From positions 101,658-165,657 of the forward strand of contig NZ_BMRV01000017.1 of NCBI RefSeq assembly GCF_014648815.1: DNA of 64,000 nt. The letters run 5' to 3'. Source of the stretch: Streptomyces flaveolus (lineage in GTDB: Bacteria; Actinomycetota; Actinomycetes; Streptomycetales; Streptomycetaceae). Positions 59,241-64,000 of the stretch are shown here, piece after piece. The stretch's first letter is position 1; each line of letters begins with the position of its first letter. The notes below the pieces were generated by a model. That model did not search any database. It saw only the letters and a list, made by a program, of their open reading frames with translations, and was not told the origin of the DNA. A program made the position numbers and the translations under genes.

Positions 59241-61286
59241 ATGGCCTCCGCCATCCACCCCGAAGTCGCCGGGCTCCTGGCGCGCTCGCACCGGCTGGGC
59301 TCGGACCCCCGCAACACCAACTACGCCGGCGGCAACACGTCCGCCAAGGGCACCGCCACCGACCCGGTCACCGGCGGCGAGACGGAGCTGCTGTGGGTCA
59401 AGGGCTCCGGCGGGGACCTGGGCACCCTGAAGGCCGAGGGACTGGCCGCCCTGCGGCTCGACCGGCTGCACGCGCTGAAGGACGTCTACCCCGGCGTCGA
59501 GCGCGAGGACGAGATGGTTGCCGCGTTCGACTACTGCCTGCACGGCAAGGGCGGCGCCGCACCGTCCATCGACACCGCCATGCACGGCCTGGTCGACGCG
59601 GCCCACGTGGACCACCTGCACCCCGACTCCGGCATCGCGCTGGCCTGCGCGGCCGACGGGGAGAAGCTGACCGCCGAGTGCTTCGGCGACAAGGTCGTCT
59701 GGGTGCCGTGGCGGCGCCCCGGATTCCAGCTCGGCCTGGACATCGCCGCCGTCAAGGAGGCCAACCCGCAGGCCGTCGGCTGCGTCCTCGGCGGCCACGG
59801 CATCACCGCGTGGGGCGCCACCTCCGAGGAGTGCGAGGCCAACTCGCTCCACATCATCCGCACCGCCGAGGCCTTCCTCGCAGAGCGGGGCCGCCCCGAA
59901 CCCTTCGGACCGGTGACCGACGGGTACGCACCCCTGCCCGACGAGGAGCGCCGCGCCCGCGCTGCCGCCCTCGCCCCGCACGTCCGCGCCCTCGCGTCCG
60001 CCGACCGCCCCCAGGTCGGCCACTTCACCGACGACGCGGTCGTGCTGGACTTCCTCTCCCGCGCCGAACACCCGCGCCTCGCGGCCCTCGGCACCTCCTG
60101 CCCCGACCACTTCCTGCGCACCAAGGTCCGCCCGCTGGTCCTGGACCTGCCGGCCGACGCCCCGCTGGAGCAGGCCGTCGCCCGCCTTCAGAAGCTGCAC
60201 ACCGAGTACCGCGCCGAGTACCGGGCCTACTACGAGCGGCACGCCGTCCCCGGCTCGCCCGCCATGCGCGGCGCCGACCCCGCCATCGTCCTCGTGCCCG
60301 GCGTGGGCATGTTCTCCTTCGGCAAGGACAAGCAGACCGCCCGGGTCGCCGGCGAGTTCTACGTCAACGCGATCAACGTGATGCGCGGTGCCGAGGCCGT
60401 CTCCTCCTACAGCCCCATCGAGGAGTCGGAGAAGTTCCGCATCGAGTACTGGGAGCTGGAGGAGGCCAAGCTGCGCCGGATGCCCGCGCCCAAGCCGCTG
60501 GCCACCCGCGTCGCCCTGGTCACCGGCGCCGGCTCGGGCATCGGCCGGGCCATCGCCCACCGGCTCGTCGCCGAGGGCGCCTGCGTGGTGGTCGCCGACC
60601 TCGACGCCACGAACGCCTCGGCCGTCGCCGAGGAACTCGGCGGCCCGGACAAGGCCGTGGCCGTCACCGTGGACGTCACCAGCGAGGAGCAGATCGCCGC
60701 CGCGTTCGCCGAGGCGGTCCTCGCCTTCGGAGGCGTCGACCTGGTCGTCAACAACGCCGGCATCTCCATCTCCAAGCCGCTGCTGGAGACCACGGCCAAG
60801 GACTGGGACCTCCAGCACGACATCATGGCCCGCGGCTCCTTCCTGGTCTCCCGCGAGGCCGCCCGCGTGATGACCGCCCAGAAGCTCGGCGGCGACATCA
60901 TCTACATCGCCTCCAAGAACGGCGTCTTCGCGGGCCCCAACAACATCGCCTACGGCGCGACCAAGGCCGACCAGGCCCACCAGGTGCGCCTGCTGGCCGC
61001 CGAGCTCGGCGAGCACGGCATCCGCGTCAACGGCGTCAACCCCGACGGGGTCGTCCGCGGCTCCGGCATCTTCGCCGCCGGCTGGGGCGCCGAGCGGGCC
61101 GCCGTGTACGGCGTGGCGGAGGAGAAGCTGGGCGAGTTCTACGCCCAGCGCACGCTGCTCAAGCGCGAGGTCCTGCCCGAGCACGTGGCGAACGCGGTCT
61201 TCGCCCTCACCGGCGGCGACCTCACCCACACCACCGGGCTGCACATCCCGGTGGACGCGGGCGTCGCCGCGGCCTTCCTGCGCTGA
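59241..61286 (+). CDS. rhaEW: Bifunctional L-rhamnulose-1-phosphate aldolase / lactaldehyde dehydrogenase
   Basis: 681 residues, a fusion. Residues 1 to about 400 are a class II aldolase/adducin domain (NYAGGNTSAKG, AAHVDHLHPDSGIAL with His125 and His127 as metal ligands). From about 423 a short-chain dehydrogenase follows: VALVTGAGSGIGRAIA, NNAG, and the catalytic set Ser558, Tyr571, Lys575 (YGATK). The aldolase splits rhamnulose 1-phosphate to dihydroxyacetone phosphate and L-lactaldehyde; the dehydrogenase part is thought to oxidise the aldehyde to L-lactate in this family. That fits the lutA-lutB genes downstream. AAGGAAAG precedes the ATG, 65 bp behind rhaI. Confidence 0.93.
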   Translation: MASAIHPEVAGLLARSHRLGSDPRNTNYAGGNTSAKGTATDPVTGGETELLWVKGSGGDLGTLKAEGLAALRLDRLHALKDVYPGVEREDEMVAAFDYCLHGKGGAAPSIDTAMHGLVDAAHVDHLHPDSGIALACAADGEKLTAECFGDKVVWVPWRRPGFQLGLDIAAVKEANPQAVGCVLGGHGITAWGATSEECEANSLHIIRTAEAFLAERGRPEPFGPVTDGYAPLPDEERRARAAALAPHVRALASADRPQVGHFTDDAVVLDFLSRAEHPRLAALGTSCPDHFLRTKVRPLVLDLPADAPLEQAVARLQKLHTEYRAEYRAYYERHAVPGSPAMRGADPAIVLVPGVGMFSFGKDKQTARVAGEFYVNAINVMRGAEAVSSYSPIEESEKFRIEYWELEEAKLRRMPAPKPLATRVALVTGAGSGIGRAIAHRLVAEGACVVVADLDATNASAVAEELGGPDKAVAVTVDVTSEEQIAAAFAEAVLAFGGVDLVVNNAGISISKPLLETTAKDWDLQHDIMARGSFLVSREAARVMTAQKLGGDIIYIASKNGVFAGPNNIAYGATKADQAHQVRLLAAELGEHGIRVNGVNPDGVVRGSGIFAAGWGAERAAVYGVAEEKLGEFYAQRTLLKREVLPEHVANAVFALTGGDLTHTTGLHIPVDAGVAAAFLR

Positions 61287-61296
61287 CCCCGCAGCA

Positions 61297-61335
61297 GCCC
61301 TGATGCCGGTGCGGCCCGCGCAGCGGCATCAGGGC
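61297..61335 (+). terminator. Hairpin between rhaEW and rhaB
   Basis: GCCCTGATGCCG and CGGCATCAGGGC form a perfect 12 bp stem with a 15-base loop, ten bases behind the rhaEW stop codon. Inside an apparent operon it may reduce rather than end transcription, or stabilise the upstream message. Confidence 0.55.
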
Positions 61336-61446
61336 GCACCACGGGCCGGCGGACCGGCCCCGTCTCTTCGCCCCCTGCCTTCTTCGTCTCCCCTTCTCCC
61401 TCCCCGTCCGACCACTCCTCGCCGCGCACAGCGGAGGTACCACCAC

Positions 61447-62955
61447 GTGACCACCACCCCGGCCTCCTCGGCCTTCCCCTCGGCGTTCGCCGCGGTCGAC
61501 CTCGGGGCCACCAGCGGACGGGTGATTCTCGGCCGTGTCGGACCGGACAACCTCGACCTGACCGAGGCCCACCGGTTCCCCAACACCCCCGTCCGCCTGC
61601 CCGACGGACTGCACTGGAACCTGCTCTCCCTCTTCCAGGGAGTCCTCGACGGACTGCGGGAAGCCGCCCGGGCCGGCTCGGTCGTCTCCATCGGCGTGGA
61701 CACGTGGGCGGTGGACTACGGACTCCTCGACGCCGACGGCGTACTCCTCGGCACCCCGTACCACTACCGGGACAGCCGCACCGACGACGCCGCCGAACGG
61801 GTCCGGCACCACGTCGGCCCCGAGGAGCTGTACCGGATCACCGGGCTGCAGCACCTGCCGTTCAACACCGTCTTCCAGCTCGCCTCGGCCGCCGACAGCA
61901 GCCAGCTGCGTGCCGCGCGCACCCTGCTGCTGATCCCGGACCTGCTGGTCCACTGGCTGACCGGATCCATCGGCGCGGAGGTCACCAACGCGTCCACCAC
62001 CGGGCTGTTCGACGCCCGCACCGGCACCTGGTCCGCCAAGCTCCTCGAGCGGCTCTCCGTCGACCCCGGCCTGCTGCCGCCGCTGCGCCGCCCCGGCGAC
62101 CCGGCCGGCACCCTCCTGCCGCACGTCGCCGACCACACCGGCCTCGACGCGAGCACCCCGGTCGTCACCGTCGCCTCGCACGACACGGCCTCCGCCGTCG
62201 CCGCCGTCCCGGCCACCGAGCCGCACTTCGCCTACATCTCCTGCGGCACCTGGTCGCTGGCCGGACTCGAACTGGACGCCCCGGTCCTGACGGAGGCCTC
62301 CCGGGCCGCGAACTTCACCAACGAGCTGGGCGTGGACGGCACCGTCCGCTACCTCCGCAACATCATGGGCATGTGGCTGCTGGAGGAGTGCCGCCGGACC
62401 TGGGGCGCGCAGGGACTGCCCACGCACATCCCCGAACTCCTCGCCGAGGCCGCCCGCTGCCGCGCGTTCGGGGCGGTCATCGACCCGGACGACCCCGAGT
62501 TCCTCGCCCCCGGCGACATGCCGGAACGCATCCGGGACCACTGCCGCCGCACGGAGCAGCCGGTCCCCGACAGCCAGGGTGCCGTCGTCCGCTGCATCCT
62601 GGAGAGCCTCGCCCTGGCCCACCGCCGCACCCTGAGGCAGGCCGCCGAACTCGCCGGCCGCGACATCACCCACATCCACCTCGTCGGCGGCGGCTCCCGC
62701 AACGACCTGCTCTGCCAGCTCACCGCCGACGCCACCGGCCTGCCCGTCATCGCCGGGCCTACCGAGGCCACCGCCCTCGGCAACATCCTCGTCCAGGCCA
62801 GAGCGGCCGGGCTGGTGGCCGACCTTCCCGCGATGCGCCGGCTCGTCGCCTCCACCCAGCACCTCAGGCGCTACAGCCCCCGCGGCGACGGCGCCGCCTG
62901 GGACGCGGCAGCCGCCAGGCTCACCCCTGCCCGAACGGAACCCCGATGCGCGTAG
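61447..62955 (+). CDS. rhaB: Rhamnulokinase
   Basis: 502 residues of the FGGY kinase family. AAVDLGATSGRVILG (phosphate loop 1), GVDTWAVDYGLLD, FNTVFQL, SHDTASAVAAVPA, SCGTWSLAGLELD and HLVGGGSRNDLLCQLTADATG match RhaB. It phosphorylates L-rhamnulose at C1 with ATP. Start GTG 61447 with GGAGG about ten bases upstream; an in-frame extension upstream lacks conservation. Its last ten bases overlap the start of lutA, so the genes are coupled. Confidence 0.93.
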   Translation: MTTTPASSAFPSAFAAVDLGATSGRVILGRVGPDNLDLTEAHRFPNTPVRLPDGLHWNLLSLFQGVLDGLREAARAGSVVSIGVDTWAVDYGLLDADGVLLGTPYHYRDSRTDDAAERVRHHVGPEELYRITGLQHLPFNTVFQLASAADSSQLRAARTLLLIPDLLVHWLTGSIGAEVTNASTTGLFDARTGTWSAKLLERLSVDPGLLPPLRRPGDPAGTLLPHVADHTGLDASTPVVTVASHDTASAVAAVPATEPHFAYISCGTWSLAGLELDAPVLTEASRAANFTNELGVDGTVRYLRNIMGMWLLEECRRTWGAQGLPTHIPELLAEAARCRAFGAVIDPDDPEFLAPGDMPERIRDHCRRTEQPVPDSQGAVVRCILESLALAHRRTLRQAAELAGRDITHIHLVGGGSRNDLLCQLTADATGLPVIAGPTEATALGNILVQARAAGLVADLPAMRRLVASTQHLRRYSPRGDGAAWDAAAARLTPARTEPRCA

Positions 62956-63701
62956 CCCTCTTCGCCACCTGCGTCAACGACGCCCTCTACCCGTCCACGG
63001 CGATCGCCACCGTCAAGGTGCTCGAACGCCTCGGGATCGAGGTGGACTTCCCCGCCGACCAGACCTGCTGCGGCCAGCCGCAGTACAACACCGGTTACCG
63101 GCGCGCGACCGAACCCCTGGTGCGCCGCACGGCCCGCGCCTTCGACGGCTACGACCACGTCGTCACCCCCTCCGGCTCGTGCGTCGCCATGGTCCGCGAC
63201 AACTACCCGCGGATCGGCGCCAAGGCGGCGGCCGAAGGACGCGGCCAGGAACTCGCCGGCGCCGCCGCGACCCTCGTGCCCCGCGTCCTCGAACTGACCG
63301 AGTTCCTCGTCGACGTGCTCGGGGTGACGGACGTGGGCGCGTACTACCCCCACACGGTGACGTACCACCCGTCGTGCCACGGACTGCGCATGCTCGGTCT
63401 CGGGGACCGGCCGCGCCGGCTGCTGCAAGCGGTCAAGGGACTGCAACTGATCGAACTGCCGGGCGCGGAGGAGTGCTGCGGCTTCGGCGGCACCTTCGCC
63501 GTGAAGAACGCCGACGTGTCCGCGGCGATGGGCGCGGACAAGGTGCGCAACGCCGAGTCGACGGGCGCGGAGGTGCTGTGCGGTGCCGACAACTCCTGTC
63601 TGATGCACATCGGCGGCATGCTGCGCCGCCGGGACGCGCCCCAACGGGCCCTGCACCTCGCGGAGATCCTGGCGAGCACGGAAGAGGAGCCGCTGCGATG
63701 A
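62946..63701 (+). CDS. lutA: L-lactate oxidation protein LutA (CCG-domain Fe-S subunit)
   Basis: 251 residues. Two CCG domains typical of LutA/LldE and heterodisulfide-reductase-like subunits: CVNDALYP ... TCCGQPQYNTGY and YHPSCHGLRML ... ECCGFGGTFAVKN, which bind an unusual iron-sulfur cluster. With LutB and LutC it oxidises L-lactate to pyruvate at the membrane. Its ATG lies inside the end of rhaB, and its stop overlaps lutB (ATGA), so it is part of the rhamnose operon. This fits L-lactate as product of RhaEW. Confidence 0.92.
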   Translation: MRVALFATCVNDALYPSTAIATVKVLERLGIEVDFPADQTCCGQPQYNTGYRRATEPLVRRTARAFDGYDHVVTPSGSCVAMVRDNYPRIGAKAAAEGRGQELAGAAATLVPRVLELTEFLVDVLGVTDVGAYYPHTVTYHPSCHGLRMLGLGDRPRRLLQAVKGLQLIELPGAEECCGFGGTFAVKNADVSAAMGADKVRNAESTGAEVLCGADNSCLMHIGGMLRRRDAPQRALHLAEILASTEEEPLR

Positions 63702-64000
63702 GTGGGACCTTCATGGGGATGCCGTCCTTTCCCGAGGCGGCGCGGGAGGCCGTGCGTGATGCGACGCTGCGGGGGAATCTGCGGCATGCGACGCGCACGA
63801 TCCGGGACAAGCGGGCGCGGGCGGTGGCGGAGCTGGACGACTGGGCGGCGCTGCGGGAGGCCGGGAAGCGGATCAAGGACCACACGCTGCGCCATCTCGA
63901 CCACTATCTGGTGCGGGTCGAGGAGGCGGTGACGGCGGCGGGCGGCACCGTCCACTGGGCCGCCGACGCGGCCGAGGCCAACGACATCGTGGCCCGGCTG
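63698..64000 (+). CDS. lutB: L-lactate oxidation protein LutB, 5' part only
   Basis: The first 101 residues before the window ends, starting MSGTFMGMPSFPEAAREAV and running through RHATRTIRDKRARAVAELDDW, LREAGKRIKDHTLRHLDHYL and VTAAGGTVHWAADAAEANDIV. This is the N-terminal DUF162-like (LUD) part of LutB/LldF; the ferredoxin-type Fe-S domain would lie beyond. The ATG overlaps the lutA stop by four bases. Some neighbouring frames in the same span are only shadows. Confidence 0.88.
   Translation, partial: MSGTFMGMPSFPEAAREAVRDATLRGNLRHATRTIRDKRARAVAELDDWAALREAGKRIKDHTLRHLDHYLVRVEEAVTAAGGTVHWAADAAEANDIVARL

Noticed and set aside
61303..61446. Upstream extension of rhaB
   Set aside because: It lies in the hairpin and a proline/arginine-rich stretch; the conserved kinase start follows GTG 61447 with a ribosome site.
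1..64000. tRNA, rRNA, CRISPR arrays, intact IS elements or prophage
   Set aside because: None seen on either strand; repeats found are short hairpins and operators only.

Overview
The window is a 64 kb piece of a high-GC actinobacterial chromosome, almost certainly Streptomyces or a close relative. Third codon positions are nearly all G or C, AAGGAG-type ribosome sites are common, GTG starts are frequent (one TTG and one apparent ATC start also occur), and the products are typical of the genus: a SapA-type spore-associated protein, SpoIIE-type PP2C phosphatase, Tat-exported glycosidases and many LacI/TetR/LysR regulators. I see no rRNA, tRNA, CRISPR array, intact insertion sequence or prophage.

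Layout. (1) 1-7 kb: the 3' end of an M20 peptidase gene, a LysR regulator, and a TetR regulator divergent from an aldehyde dehydrogenase / class III aminotransferase / APC permease operon that looks like amine or omega-amino-acid catabolism. (2) 7-9.4 kb: glycerol facilitator and glycerol kinase (glpF-glpK). (3) 9.6-24.2 kb: a patchwork of single genes and broken remnants: a lipoprotein with a non-canonical start, a truncated RibD-like gene, a GAF/PP2C phosphatase, a DEAD-box helicase and a cold-shock protein, a hemolysin III-type membrane protein, a MerR-like remnant, carbonic anhydrase, threonylcarbamoyl-AMP synthase, a coupled methyltransferase/acetyltransferase pair, a sugar-kinase remnant, a SapA-like secreted protein and a methyltransferase. 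(4) 24.3-33.6 kb: a secreted CocE/NonD-type hydrolase, then a GH101 endo-alpha-N-acetylgalactosaminidase and a GH35 beta-galactosidase divergent from their own LacI regulator, a likely mucin-type O-glycan unit. (5) 33.6-38.3 kb: sirtuin, DUF4440, zinc-ribbon, DinB, DUF3592 and hypothetical genes. (6) 38.4-64 kb: a large L-rhamnose locus.

The rhamnose locus is the centre of interest. Four exported enzymes (two GH106-type, one GH127-type, one GH78) should strip L-rhamnose, and perhaps L-arabinofuranose, from plant polymers. An ABC transporter (rhaT-rhaP-rhaQ-rhaS), a mutarotase (rhaM) and a LacI regulator form one arm. The opposite arm is rhaI (isomerase), a bifunctional rhamnulose-1-phosphate aldolase/dehydrogenase, rhaB (kinase) and lutA-lutB (L-lactate oxidation). 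This predicts a route from polymer to dihydroxyacetone phosphate plus pyruvate. Four promoters in two divergent regions share one layout: a -35/-10 pair with 17-18 bp spacing followed 11-16 bp later by a TGAAACGTTTCA-like operator. This argues for one LacI regulon covering the whole block.

Other points worth following: a mutually exclusive RNA hairpin pair over the ribosome site of the DEAD-box helicase gene (14730-14782); a pair of TGTTATCGATGNCA operators 69 bp apart in front of the GH35 gene; and a perfect terminator-like hairpin between rhaS and rhaM.
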